Part shown: piece by piece, positions 1 through 7,500 of the stretch
Layout of the letters: the number at the start of each line of letters is the position of its first letter
How positions within the stretch are numbered: the stretch's first letter is position 1
Translations under genes and position numbers: made by a program
The notes under the pieces: model-generated
What the model was told of the DNA's origin: nothing
Databases searched by the model: none
What the model saw: only the letters and a program-made list of their open reading frames with translations
IMG/VR virus record: IMGVR_UViG_3300042484_001250
Coordinates: 62,001 to 126,000 of that record
Direction: 5' to 3' (one strand)
DNA from: a virus
Length of the DNA: 64,000 nt

Positions 1-129
1 ACTGGTACACCATACAAATTAACTTTCACATCTAATGTTCCTTTAACAAATACCGCTGGTTTATTCTATACTGAATTAGCAGATGCAGTTGATGGAAAAG
101 GAAATAAGATTGGATTAAATGTAGAGTAA
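1..129 (+). CDS. C-terminal end of a cohesin-like exported protein (partial)
   Basis: The first 42 codons are open in frame 1 and end in TAA at 127-129; the gene begins before the window. The residues YKLTFTSNVP, then an ADAV-type motif and LNVE, resemble the last part of the next protein (EYKLTFTPKEV, then IDAVNV), so the two look like tandem paralogues ending in the same beta-sandwich, cohesin-like domain. The stop overlaps the start codon of the next gene by one base, which suggests co-translation. Function is unknown; an exported surface protein is inferred only from the paralogy. Confidence 0.6.
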   Translation, partial: TGTPYKLTFTSNVPLTNTAGLFYTELADAVDGKGNKIGLNVE

Positions 130-2063
130 TGAGAAAACTACTTGTTGTAATATTAATATTATTATCCAGTAGTATATCCATAGCACAATCCATTACACAA
201 CCGCTCTCTAAAAAGTTTGAATTAAACGTAAGTGGGCAGGCGTGTAGTGGATTTGTTTTGAATGGGTTTACTTCTACTGATATTTTATTGGCATCAATAG
301 GGTTTATCAATCCACCCGCGGGTACAACATTTAACATAACCACAACAACTGGTTTAACACCAGCATCTGGATTTACTTTAACTGGTAATAAAGCTAGATT
401 AGTATTTACAGGTACACAAGCAAACATAAATGCAGCATTAGCAACGTTAAGAATAAATACAGGTACAACTGCTGGTAGTGTTCAGATATCGGTATCGGCA
501 ACTGTAAATCCACCAGGATATTATTATAATCCAATCAATGGACACTTTTATTTACCAGTAACTCCGGGAGCATCTTATACGGCAGCTAGAGCAGCATCTC
601 TATTAACTACATTTAAAGGTCAAACGGGATATTTGGTAACGATTACTTCTGCCGATGAAAATGCATTTATATTTGCTAATGTACCACAAGCTAATATATG
701 GTTTGCGGCAACGGATGAAGTTAAAGATGGAACTTGGGTAATTGATGCTGGGCCTGAAAAGGGAACGATAATGAAAACATCAAATGGACAATTTACAGGA
801 AACGTTTCGGATGTGTATAATAACTGGGCACCTGGTGAACCAAATGGAAATAATGGTAGCGAAAATTATGCGGTAACAAATTGGAATGGACAATCAACTT
901 GGAACGATTTATCAAATAATTGGACTAATCCATACATAATTGAATATGGAACTTGGACTAACCCTAGTGCACAAACATTTACAAACTTCTTTTCGGCAAA
1001 CGTAATAAACCCAATAGATGTACCAACCTCAAAGGTTAATTTTTATTTTGGTGGTGGTATAAATCCAGCACAATGGACAGTAAAAAGCTATACTGCAAAT
1101 GGTACAACTGCTGTAAGTGCAACTACTGGTTTAGCTTTGGGAGCAAATGGTAGTGTAAATAACATTAGTGATTTTAACAAAACTAAAACGGATATGGTAA
1201 TGTACCTATCCAAATTACCATCTACTACATTATCTAATTTGTATGGAAGTGTATTAACTGTGGGAGATGCTTATTTAGCATTTCAAGAGTTAGCAAATAG
1301 AGGATTAAGTGGAACTGAAAGTAATACTTTTACAAGTGGAGTACAATTCTTAAACGCAGATGTGGATGGTAATAATATATTTAACGAATTGGATTCATAT
1401 AGAATATTACAACACGTTATAGGTGGTACACCAATAGTTTCAACTTGGAGTGAAGATAATTTATTTAGGTTAATAAATAAAACTACATTTGATGGGATAA
1501 CCAAAGCAAATTGGGCAACTATAAATGTACCATACAAAGCAAACTATCCATTGGCAGTTGATGCTGGTATAAGTGATTATGTTTATAATGTGGTTGTTGC
1601 ACCAAAGGGGGATGTAAACCTTTCACATACAATAGCACAAAATAGACCGGCAACTCAAAGTACAAATCGTACAATGAATTTAAGTATGCCTATGGAAGTA
1701 TCAACCTATGTATCAAGCGAAATAGTGGATGGTAAGGTAGTAGTAACTATAAAAGTTAATACATTGGGGCAATTGGTAAAAGGGATTCAATTAAAGTTAA
1801 ACTATGATAGTGATATTTTAAAATATGAAAATACCGAATATACAACTTCTGGTAATCCTTTAAACTTTTCAAATGATATTGGCAACTGCATAAGTTTTGG
1901 TTCTTTAATTTATAATAGTAATGGTTTATTAAACAATAATACGGAATACAAATTAACATTTACACCAAAAGAAGTCATAACTAATACAATTGGTTTAACA
2001 TCAATTGAGGGAATTGATGCGGTGAATGTGAGTGGTTCAACTCTTAAAATTAAAAACTTATAA
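129..2063 (+). CDS. Secreted C-type lectin protein with dockerin-like and cohesin-like parts
   Basis: Has 644 residues with a clear signal peptide (residues 1-20, ending SIAQ). Residues 24-128 look like a repetitive beta domain. Residues 131-275 match a C-type lectin fold: a WFAATDE strand, GEPN at 236-239 (the EPN calcium/sugar motif) and WND at 258-260 followed by a YIIEYG end strand. Residues 411-422 have the pattern D-x-D-x-N-x6-D typical of a dockerin calcium loop. Residues about 530-644 form a cohesin-like beta domain also present in the preceding partial gene. In lectins of this type EPN usually indicates mannose-type binding. It is probably secreted or cell-surface exposed. Phages can carry lectin domains on tail proteins, but the signal peptide argues for export from the infected cell. 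The ATG overlaps the previous stop by one base and the next gene starts at its last base. Confidence 0.75.
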   Translation: MRKLLVVILILLSSSISIAQSITQPLSKKFELNVSGQACSGFVLNGFTSTDILLASIGFINPPAGTTFNITTTTGLTPASGFTLTGNKARLVFTGTQANINAALATLRINTGTTAGSVQISVSATVNPPGYYYNPINGHFYLPVTPGASYTAARAASLLTTFKGQTGYLVTITSADENAFIFANVPQANIWFAATDEVKDGTWVIDAGPEKGTIMKTSNGQFTGNVSDVYNNWAPGEPNGNNGSENYAVTNWNGQSTWNDLSNNWTNPYIIEYGTWTNPSAQTFTNFFSANVINPIDVPTSKVNFYFGGGINPAQWTVKSYTANGTTAVSATTGLALGANGSVNNISDFNKTKTDMVMYLSKLPSTTLSNLYGSVLTVGDAYLAFQELANRGLSGTESNTFTSGVQFLNADVDGNNIFNELDSYRILQHVIGGTPIVSTWSEDNLFRLINKTTFDGITKANWATINVPYKANYPLAVDAGISDYVYNVVVAPKGDVNLSHTIAQNRPATQSTNRTMNLSMPMEVSTYVSSEIVDGKVVVTIKVNTLGQLVKGIQLKLNYDSDILKYENTEYTTSGNPLNFSNDIGNCISFGSLIYNSNGLLNNNTEYKLTFTPKEVITNTIGLTSIEGIDAVNVSGSTLKIKNL

Positions 2064-2962
2064 TGAAAAAGTTTATAATTACTCTTATCTTTATACTTAC
2101 AGTACAAATGTGGGGATATTCTCAAACTGTATCAATACCGGATACTATGCAACTATCCGCAAAGGAATTATTTGATGAAAGTGATGATTGGAATGATTTG
2201 GGTATATTAGAATCTTATATTGATTTTTCAAAAGATGTTCTATCATCATCTAATCTATCAGTTGGTATAATTGGAAGGCAAGTATCAACTACTATAAATT
2301 TAGGATATAGTAAGTGGTCTAAAAATGGTATGTATGGGCATTCATTTTCAACATCAATAAATCCAATATGGAAATACTATGGGTTGGGTTATGGATTTAG
2401 TAAAAATACGGATAAAAGAACAACAACTTTACAATCATTTTATTCAACCGATTTTGATTTTCAAAAAGATATTAACCTTTCATTCATAGATGTTTATAGA
2501 ACTAAAAAGTGGGGAACATTTGGATATAGTTTAATAGCATCAAAAACATTTTGGGGTTCTTATGAGGGAGAATGGGAAGGAAAATATACAATAGATTCGG
2601 ATGGCAACTTTTTAGATTTAATATATCCAACTATTCCTGCATCATCTCAATTAACTTATAAAGGAATGTTGATGTACACTTATACATTTAAAACAAAGAT
2701 GATTGATATATCGCCACAACTATTTGGTATGAGTGATGTTTATGTAGATTTTAAAGATGGTACTGAATCTGATTTGGCTTATGTAAATGATTTCAATTTA
2801 GACTTGTATTATGGTACATCTTTGGATTGGAAAATAACTAAGAGATTCGTATTGAATACTAACATTAGATTTAATAAGACTTGGGATAGATTATCCGAAT
2901 CCGCTGGTTATAAAAAGAGTAACCCAATAATGTTTATGATTGGAACAAACTTTCAATTTTAA
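2063..2962 (+). CDS. Exported outer-membrane beta-barrel-like protein
   Basis: Has 299 residues with a signal peptide (about residues 1-21, ending GYSQ). The rest consists of alternating amphipathic strands with many aromatic residues, and the last residue is Phe (TNFQF), as in proteins inserted by the BAM machinery. The C-terminal third resembles that of the protein at 13149-14753: ISPQLFGM against LSPQIFTM, and GTSLDWKITKRF against GTSIDYKISKRF, so the two are paralogues. The ATG overlaps the stop of the lectin gene by one base. I infer an outer-membrane location in the infected cell. No enzymatic motif is visible. Confidence 0.65.
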   Translation: MKKFIITLIFILTVQMWGYSQTVSIPDTMQLSAKELFDESDDWNDLGILESYIDFSKDVLSSSNLSVGIIGRQVSTTINLGYSKWSKNGMYGHSFSTSINPIWKYYGLGYGFSKNTDKRTTTLQSFYSTDFDFQKDINLSFIDVYRTKKWGTFGYSLIASKTFWGSYEGEWEGKYTIDSDGNFLDLIYPTIPASSQLTYKGMLMYTYTFKTKMIDISPQLFGMSDVYVDFKDGTESDLAYVNDFNLDLYYGTSLDWKITKRFVLNTNIRFNKTWDRLSESAGYKKSNPIMFMIGTNFQF

Positions 2963-2965
2963 GGT

Positions 2966-3310
2966 ATGAAGTGGAGTAAAATTATAATTTGGTGTTGTGT
3001 ACTTTCTATAATATCTTGTCAAAACGAAGATATGGTAGAGCCACAAATAATTGATATTTTTAAGGTAGAGCAATCTATGGTATCAAATAAAAGTGAAATT
3101 AGTTTTAATGTGCAAAAGGAAGGGATATACATTGTAACTATGGTAGATAAAAATACCAATCAAGTTCTAAGTAGAGAAAAAATAAAATGTATTATAGGTA
3201 AAAATAAAATAAAGGTTTATACGAAAACAATACCAAGTCAATATTTATATTTGACATTGGAAGATAGTTTTGATAATCAGTTAGGAAAAACAACAATAAC
3301 AATAAAATAA
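2966..3310 (+). CDS. Small lipoprotein, paralogue of the next gene
   Basis: Has 114 residues. The N-terminus has a hydrophobic segment followed by the lipobox-like IISC and QNED, so lipidation at Cys18 is expected. The remaining ~80 residues form a small beta-sandwich-like domain (GIYIVTMVDKNT, then KNKIKVYTKTIPS, then LYLTLED) that aligns with the next protein. The pattern resembles the free-standing beta domain used as type IX sorting domains, but the lipobox makes a membrane-anchored protein more likely. It starts three bases after the barrel gene. Function unknown. Confidence 0.6.
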   Translation: MKWSKIIIWCCVLSIISCQNEDMVEPQIIDIFKVEQSMVSNKSEISFNVQKEGIYIVTMVDKNTNQVLSREKIKCIIGKNKIKVYTKTIPSQYLYLTLEDSFDNQLGKTTITIK

Positions 3311-3312
3311 AG

Positions 3313-3684
3313 ATGAAAAAAGTATTAGGATTATTAGCAATGATTTGCATAGTTGCAAGTTGTACCAATGAAGATTTGTTAGTACCAACAACAACGGAAG
3401 TAACTGAAAAATTACAAATAGTTGGCAATATGGGTATTAAAGTAGAAACTCCATTTGTAAAAAATGAAGTTGCTATGAATGTAAAAGCTGAAACTGCTGG
3501 AACATATGTAGTAAAGATATTAAACATAGCAAACAAATCAGTATCAAAAGAAGAAGTAACTATAAAAGCTGGTAACAATCTATTAAAGATTTATGCAAAC
3601 GCTTTACCATCTTCAGCATATAGAATTGGTCTATTCGATTTAGAAGGAAACTTACTTGGGATAGCAGATTTTAACAAGTTATAA
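3313..3684 (+). CDS. Small lipoprotein, paralogue of the previous gene
   Basis: Has 123 residues with a signal sequence and lipobox (IVASC, Cys17, followed by TNED). The C-terminal domain (TYVVKILNIANK, then NNLLKIYANALPSS, then YRIGLFDLEGNLL) aligns with the gene just upstream, which points to a local duplication. Only two bases separate the two genes. The fold looks like a short beta-sandwich of the Fn3/type IX sorting-domain kind. Two lipoproteins following a lectin and a barrel suggest a surface assembly, but no binding partner can be read from the sequence. Confidence 0.6.
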   Translation: MKKVLGLLAMICIVASCTNEDLLVPTTTEVTEKLQIVGNMGIKVETPFVKNEVAMNVKAETAGTYVVKILNIANKSVSKEEVTIKAGNNLLKIYANALPSSAYRIGLFDLEGNLLGIADFNKL

Positions 3685-3711
3685 TTAAAACAAATATAAA
3701 TAAAGAATAAA

Positions 3712-4041
3712 ATGTCAGAGGAAACAGAAAACTCAGGAGGAGGTTCATTAAAGAGTATTTTAATTGGACTTGCTAGCACAATCGCATTGGGAGTTGGTGG
3801 TTATGTAACCAAGCAACTAACAGGTGAAAAAGATGAACCGGCAGCAGCAACATCAGCACCAGCACCGGTAATTAACATTACTAACTCAAACCAACAATCA
3901 CAGAGAGCAGCCGGAGGCGGTGGAACTAAAGTGATTGAGAGAGTAATAGAAAAACCAGCAGCTCAAACTCAACCAGCACCTGCTCCTAAACCAAAGAAAA
4001 AAGAAGGAGACGAGTTCAAAGAAGAAAAACCTCAATGGTAA
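3712..4041 (+). CDS. Small single-span membrane protein with Pro/Ala-rich tail
   Basis: Has 109 residues: a short Ser/Gly-rich N-terminus, one transmembrane segment (about 14-36, LKSILIGLASTIALGVGGYV), an Ala/Pro/Asn/Gln-rich linker, and a Pro/Lys-rich end (PAPKPKKKEGDEFKEE). A Pro-rich periplasmic tail behind one membrane anchor is seen in spanin-like and TonB-like proteins, but no family is recognisable. It is followed by two small holin-like genes, so a part in lysis or envelope crossing is a reasonable guess only. A TATAAATA sequence lies at 3695-3702, just before the start. Confidence 0.55.
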   Translation: MSEETENSGGGSLKSILIGLASTIALGVGGYVTKQLTGEKDEPAAATSAPAPVINITNSNQQSQRAAGGGGTKVIERVIEKPAAQTQPAPAPKPKKKEGDEFKEEKPQW

Positions 4042-4047
4042 TATAAT

Positions 4048-4383
4048 ATGGAGAATCAACAACCTGATGGATTTAAGCAACTCTTAAATCAAATGATGAA
4101 ACGTAGGTGGTTAATTACATTAATTGTGTTAATTACTTTTATGTTTACTACATTTGGAATTATGATTTCTATTCATATAGATACGGCTGTTGGACAAGAA
4201 TGGAAAGAATTATTACTTTTATTATTAGGGGCATTTATTGGTTCTTATGGTAAAATTATAGATTACTGGTTTTCTGATACTGATAAAGATAAGATGTTAG
4301 TTCAGAAAATGGATGAAGAAGATGGAGTATCTCTTTCAAATACCGGTGGAGCAGCAGAATCATCGGAAGAAGAATTAGGTTAA
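4048..4383 (+). CDS. Two-span membrane protein, holin-like
   Basis: Has 111 residues. Two hydrophobic segments are visible, about 19-43 (RWLITLIVLITFMFTTFGIM) and 54-72 (ELLLLLLGAFIGSYGKII), followed by an acidic tail that ends SSEEELG. The protein at 4458-4745 has a similar layout and ends DEEELG. Size, two spans and charged tail fit a phage holin or a related pore-forming lysis protein, and the lipase nearby fits a lysis theme. Not assignable to a named holin family by eye. Confidence 0.5.
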   Translation: MENQQPDGFKQLLNQMMKRRWLITLIVLITFMFTTFGIMISIHIDTAVGQEWKELLLLLLGAFIGSYGKIIDYWFSDTDKDKMLVQKMDEEDGVSLSNTGGAAESSEEELG

Positions 4384-4457
4384 ATTTTATAATAATAAGT
4401 TATACCCAAATACGTTTTAATAATTGGTTATATAAAATAACAATTAAATAAAAGATT

Positions 4458-4745
4458 ATGGGATTTTTTAAAGAATTATTCAGCGATGATAACCAAATCA
4501 ATGAGAAATCAGTAGTTGGATTCGCATCATTCGCAGTAATGGTAATATGTATCGCTGTTGATTTAGTGACTGGATATTTGGGAAAAGAATTAGTGATTAA
4601 CGAATATGTGTTTAACGCATTTCTAACACTAACATTAGGTTCATTTGGTATCGGTTCAGTTGATAAGTTTATCAACAAAAAAGCAGAAAACGATAAAGCT
4701 AAAATTGAAGCAGATAGTTCAACCGATGAGGAAGAATTAGGATAG
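4458..4745 (+). CDS. Two-span membrane protein, holin-like, same C-terminal motif
   Basis: Has 95 residues with two hydrophobic segments (about 20-39, VVGFASFAVMVICIAVDLVT; and 48-68, FNAFLTLTLGSFGIGSVDKF) and a charged tail ending DEEELG. The same EEELG ending is found on the preceding protein, so the two may interact, be processed alike, or derive from one duplication. The arrangement fits a phage holin. It is the last gene before a strong terminator, closing the first transcription block. Confidence 0.55.
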   Translation: MGFFKELFSDDNQINEKSVVGFASFAVMVICIAVDLVTGYLGKELVINEYVFNAFLTLTLGSFGIGSVDKFINKKAENDKAKIEADSSTDEEELG

Positions 4746-4752
4746 TAAAAAA

Positions 4753-4780
4753 GGGAGAAAGTTTTTTTCTCCCTTTTTTT
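4753..4780 (+). terminator. Rho-independent terminator
   Basis: An eight-base-pair stem, GGGAGAAA at 4753-4760 with TTTCTCCC at 4766-4773, closes a five-base loop and runs straight into seven T. The promoter-like motif for the next gene starts directly after the T run, so this is a terminator-promoter boundary between two transcription units. Confidence 0.9.
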
Positions 4781-4781
4781 T

Positions 4782-4790
4782 ATATTTATA
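4782..4790 (+). promoter_or_regulatory. Phage promoter motif ATATTTATA
   Basis: Exact ATATTTATA, preceded by T, 23 bases before the start of the CsgG-like gene and immediately after a terminator. This is the clearest position for reading the motif as a promoter core, since transcription must restart here. Confidence 0.65.
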
Positions 4791-4813
4791 CATAAACAAA
4801 AACAAATTTATGT

Positions 4814-5533
4814 ATGAAAAAATTATTAGGATTATTAAGTTTATGTTTGTTAAGCAGTGTTGCAATAGGACAAACGGTAGGTAAAACTCAAACGGAAAAC
4901 TATAAAGCATCGTTTGAAACCAAAGTAGACATTAGTGAGTTAATGGATTATGATGGACCTACTATTCCAGTACAAATACTTAAATGTGGAATCAGCGATG
5001 AAATTTTGGAACAGTATCCGGAACTTAAAGAGAAGAAGGTGGGCTTGGGTGTTGCTAATATATCTATGGAATACCTTGAAAATCTCAATCGTTTTACTTT
5101 TACTGAAGATAAGACAGAGCTGAAAAACAGAATGGTGAAGCAATTCCAAGCTTCTCAATCGGGTATCACTCAAGACAAATTAGATGGTAGAGGTAAAATA
5201 CGTTTAGCGCATTACTTTGTTACAATCGAAGTATATGATTTCTCCGTTTCCGAAGATGAGACAGTTAATCTAAAAGATGGAGTAAAGAATAAGATGGTTA
5301 CTCGTCTGGGTTTGCAAGTTCGTTTTACTGATGCCGAAACTGGTGAAGTATTTGGAGCAAGTGGTTTAGGTGAAGCAACTACAACCAGAGAGTTATCTTT
5401 AATATCAGATGCAACAATTGATGATGTTAAATTTAACCAATCAACAATCGGAACATCTACAAAGAAAGCATTAGATATTGCTTGTAGTAGAATTCTTCTT
5501 CGTATGATTAAGAAGGGGAAGTTCCCAAAATAA
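4814..5533 (+). CDS. Exported CsgG/LpoB-like protein
   Basis: Has 239 residues with a signal peptide (about 1-20, ending AIGQ). The centre and C-terminus follow the CsgG-type pattern: NRFTFTED early on, then HYFVTIEVYDFSV, then LGLQVRFTDAETGEVFGASGLGEA, then a C-terminal helix with ALDIACSRIL. CsgG-family proteins form outer-membrane secretion channels or periplasmic assembly factors for surface fibres. No clear lipobox is present, unlike classical CsgG, so the protein is either periplasmic or a diverged member. It is the first gene after the terminator and has a phage promoter motif. The assignment rests on fold pattern, not catalytic residues. Confidence 0.5.
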   Translation: MKKLLGLLSLCLLSSVAIGQTVGKTQTENYKASFETKVDISELMDYDGPTIPVQILKCGISDEILEQYPELKEKKVGLGVANISMEYLENLNRFTFTEDKTELKNRMVKQFQASQSGITQDKLDGRGKIRLAHYFVTIEVYDFSVSEDETVNLKDGVKNKMVTRLGLQVRFTDAETGEVFGASGLGEATTTRELSLISDATIDDVKFNQSTIGTSTKKALDIACSRILLRMIKKGKFPK

Positions 5534-5539
5534 TTTATT

Positions 5540-6280
5540 ATGACAAAAAGAGAAGTAGTATATAATGCCAGTTTGGCAGTATTAGCCTATTCCCAAAAAG
5601 AACAAATTAAGTGGAGTGATTATGGGTTAGAGTTAGTGAAGTGGATTGAGAATAAAAAATCAGATACACAGGGTTTTGTAGCAACAAGAGATAAATCAAT
5701 CTATGTTGTATGGAGAGGTAGTGAATCAAAGAAGGATTTCCAAAACGATGCTTCAATTGATAAAGTACCATTCTTAAACGAAGGTGAGAAAGTTCACATT
5801 GGATTTAAGAGTTGTTGGGAATCGGTAGTAGGTGATACCTATGATGCAATTGATATTGCATTAGAAAACCTACAAGGAGAAACTACGGATATTGTAGTTT
5901 GTGGACATAGTTTGGGTGGAGCAGTGGCAACATTGTATGCACACTCAATTAAAAAACACTATCCACATTACAACATTAAATCCGTAACAATTGGAAGTCC
6001 AAGAGTTGGTAACAAAGTATTCAAAGATAATTACGATTCGTATGAGATTGATACTTTGAGAGTAGTACATAATAATGATTTGGTAACACATACACCATAC
6101 ATTAGATTTTACCACGTAAACTATCAATTACGATTGGATAATAATGGTAATGTATTAAAGAGAGATACATCATTAAACGCATTGTGGTTATACCTAAAAG
6201 CATTATTTTCAGGTAAAAATATCAAAGACCATATGTGTGATGGATATATGACTGCATTACAAAACTGGGTAGCAAAATAG
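5540..6280 (+). CDS. Class 3 lipase (alpha/beta hydrolase)
   Basis: Has 246 residues and no signal peptide. The family signature is complete: YVVWRGSES near the oxyanion region, the nucleophile elbow GHSLGG at 122-127 with Ser124, then VTIGSPRVGN, the acid in HNNDLVTH (Asp180), and a C-terminal His231 in KDHMC. Such enzymes hydrolyse acylglycerols or phospholipids. In a phage of a Gram-negative host an intracellular lipase could attack the membrane at lysis or release host lipids; which of these applies cannot be told from sequence. It sits six bases downstream of the CsgG-like gene. Confidence 0.85.
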   Translation: MTKREVVYNASLAVLAYSQKEQIKWSDYGLELVKWIENKKSDTQGFVATRDKSIYVVWRGSESKKDFQNDASIDKVPFLNEGEKVHIGFKSCWESVVGDTYDAIDIALENLQGETTDIVVCGHSLGGAVATLYAHSIKKHYPHYNIKSVTIGSPRVGNKVFKDNYDSYEIDTLRVVHNNDLVTHTPYIRFYHVNYQLRLDNNGNVLKRDTSLNALWLYLKALFSGKNIKDHMCDGYMTALQNWVAK

Positions 6281-6281
6281 T

Positions 6282-6590
6282 ATGTCAACAATAAGGGTTA
6301 CATTATATGAAGATGAGGAAGTATTAGTGGAATGTGATTATCTTTTCAATAAAACTAAAATTGCTATGCATATAAGTTTTAATGAGGAAGTATGGTCACA
6401 TTCTTTTTTTAAACGGATGATGGATATTTATGAGGGTATTCTTCAAAACTTTAAGAATGAGGGTTATAACGAAATATACGGAGCACCCCCAAAAGGAAAT
6501 ATTAAAGCAAAGAAGTTAGCACAAATGTTTGGATTCAAAGATTGGTTTGAAAACAATGAGTTATACTTAATGAGAATGGAAATAAACTAA
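6282..6590 (+). CDS. Small GNAT-like acetyltransferase fold protein
   Basis: Has 102 residues. The second half (GILQNFKNEGYNEIYGAPPK, then KAKKLAQMFGFKDWFENNELYLMRMEI) resembles the end of the GNAT fold, where a helix carries an xxMFGF motif before the last strands. The N-terminal half that would complete an acetyl-CoA site is short, so this may be a minimal or inactive version. It starts one base after the lipase stop, which implies co-expression. Small GNAT-like proteins are common in phages with unknown targets. Confidence 0.4.
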   Translation: MSTIRVTLYEDEEVLVECDYLFNKTKIAMHISFNEEVWSHSFFKRMMDIYEGILQNFKNEGYNEIYGAPPKGNIKAKKLAQMFGFKDWFENNELYLMRMEIN

Positions 6591-6602
6591 ACAACTAAAA
6601 TT

Positions 6603-7403
6603 ATGGGAAGCGCTGGAAAAGCAATCGAAAAGGCATTTGTAGATGCCGGAAATGCAATTAATGATAATGTTATTCAACCAATTGGAAATGCGGTGGTGGA
6701 TGCGGGTAACGCAATTAATGATGCTGTTATTCAACCAATGATTGGTGGTGTTAATACCGCAATTGGTAGTGTAGAAGATGCATACAACTATTCAGTAGCA
6801 TTTGCTACCGATAGTGCACATAGAGTAGAAAGTGCAGCTTGTACTATTGCAAGTACTACCGAAGAATTTGCAAAGGTGGGGTTCGATGTGACTCAAAACG
6901 AATTTGTTCAATTATCTAAACAAGCTGAACAACAAATCGTAGCGGGTGTTGAAATTGTGGCAGCAGGTGCGGTAGCTGCATACAATTGGGCAGATGCAAA
7001 TGCTTGTACAATTGGAATAACTGCGGCAATCTCTATGGGTTGTGTTGCAGCATTTACACCGGCTCAACCTGCTGGAGCAGCAACTTCAACCACATTGTCT
7101 TTAATGGCTACACCTGTTCTTTATACGGCAGATATGGCAGCTAAAATGGCAGTATCAACTGAAATGGGAAAAATAGTTGCTGATGGATTTTTATCAATAC
7201 CCGGTGTTGGTGGAAATGTTGATACACAATTATTAAGAAATGTATGCTCAAATTGTATCTATTATAGTTTAGATTCAGCTGCATTATGGGCAACGCCTGC
7301 TGGAGTTGGTATCGCAATCGGAGCTGCAGTAGCACCAGTTGTTGCATCTTTAGTATGTACTAGAACTTGCCCTAATGGATTTAGTAAAGCATTGGGTGCA
7401 TAA
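6603..7403 (+). CDS. Ala-rich hydrophobic protein with N-terminal 19-residue repeat
   Basis: Has 266 residues; not recognised. Residues 13-50 contain two copies of a 19-residue unit with the core VDAGNAIND and VIQP. The remainder is rich in Ala, Val and Gly, with hydrophobic stretches around residues 135-185 and 235-260 and several Cys (CTIAS, ACTIGI, SNCIYY, CTRTC). No signal peptide is visible. The composition suggests an amphipathic or membrane-inserting protein. It is followed by the structured leader of the receptor gene. Confidence 0.5.
   Translation: MGSAGKAIEKAFVDAGNAINDNVIQPIGNAVVDAGNAINDAVIQPMIGGVNTAIGSVEDAYNYSVAFATDSAHRVESAACTIASTTEEFAKVGFDVTQNEFVQLSKQAEQQIVAGVEIVAAGAVAAYNWADANACTIGITAAISMGCVAAFTPAQPAGAATSTTLSLMATPVLYTADMAAKMAVSTEMGKIVADGFLSIPGVGGNVDTQLLRNVCSNCIYYSLDSAALWATPAGVGIAIGAAVAPVVASLVCTRTCPNGFSKALGA
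6639..6752 (+). repeat. Tandem 57-bp repeat (two copies) in coding DNA
   Basis: Two in-frame copies, 6639-6695 and 6696-6752, each encoding a 19-residue unit that begins VDAGNAIND. The copies differ at several positions, mostly synonymous near the start, so the duplication is not recent. Confidence 0.75.
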
Positions 7404-7410
7404 TACAAAC

Positions 7411-7500
7411 TTAACAATTTGTTAATACTAAAAGTATAATTTTATTAAGGTAGTTTCCTATATATTGATGAAAATTAAAACATCAATATGAGGAAACTAC
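7411..7500 (+). promoter_or_regulatory. Structured leader/operator region of the TonB-dependent receptor gene
   Basis: Three dyads lie in a row. First, TTAACAA-T-TTGTTAA (7411-7425), a perfect palindrome of operator type. Second, ATACT-AAA-AGTAT (7425-7437). Third, a long hairpin: GTAGTTTCCT (7450-7459) pairs with AGGAAACTAC (7491-7500), and ATATTGATG (7462-7470) pairs with CATCAATAT (7481-7489), with a small internal bulge and a ten-base loop. The start codon ATG (7488-7490) lies inside the 3' arm, so translation start would be hidden in the folded RNA. A TATATATTG sequence in the 5' arm might also serve as an imperfect -7 box. Confidence 0.65.

Noticed and set aside
4422-4445. AT-only inverted repeat (AATTGGTTAT with ATAACAATT) before the second holin-like gene
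   Set aside because: Weak, with a bulge and no GC pairs; expected by chance in this composition.
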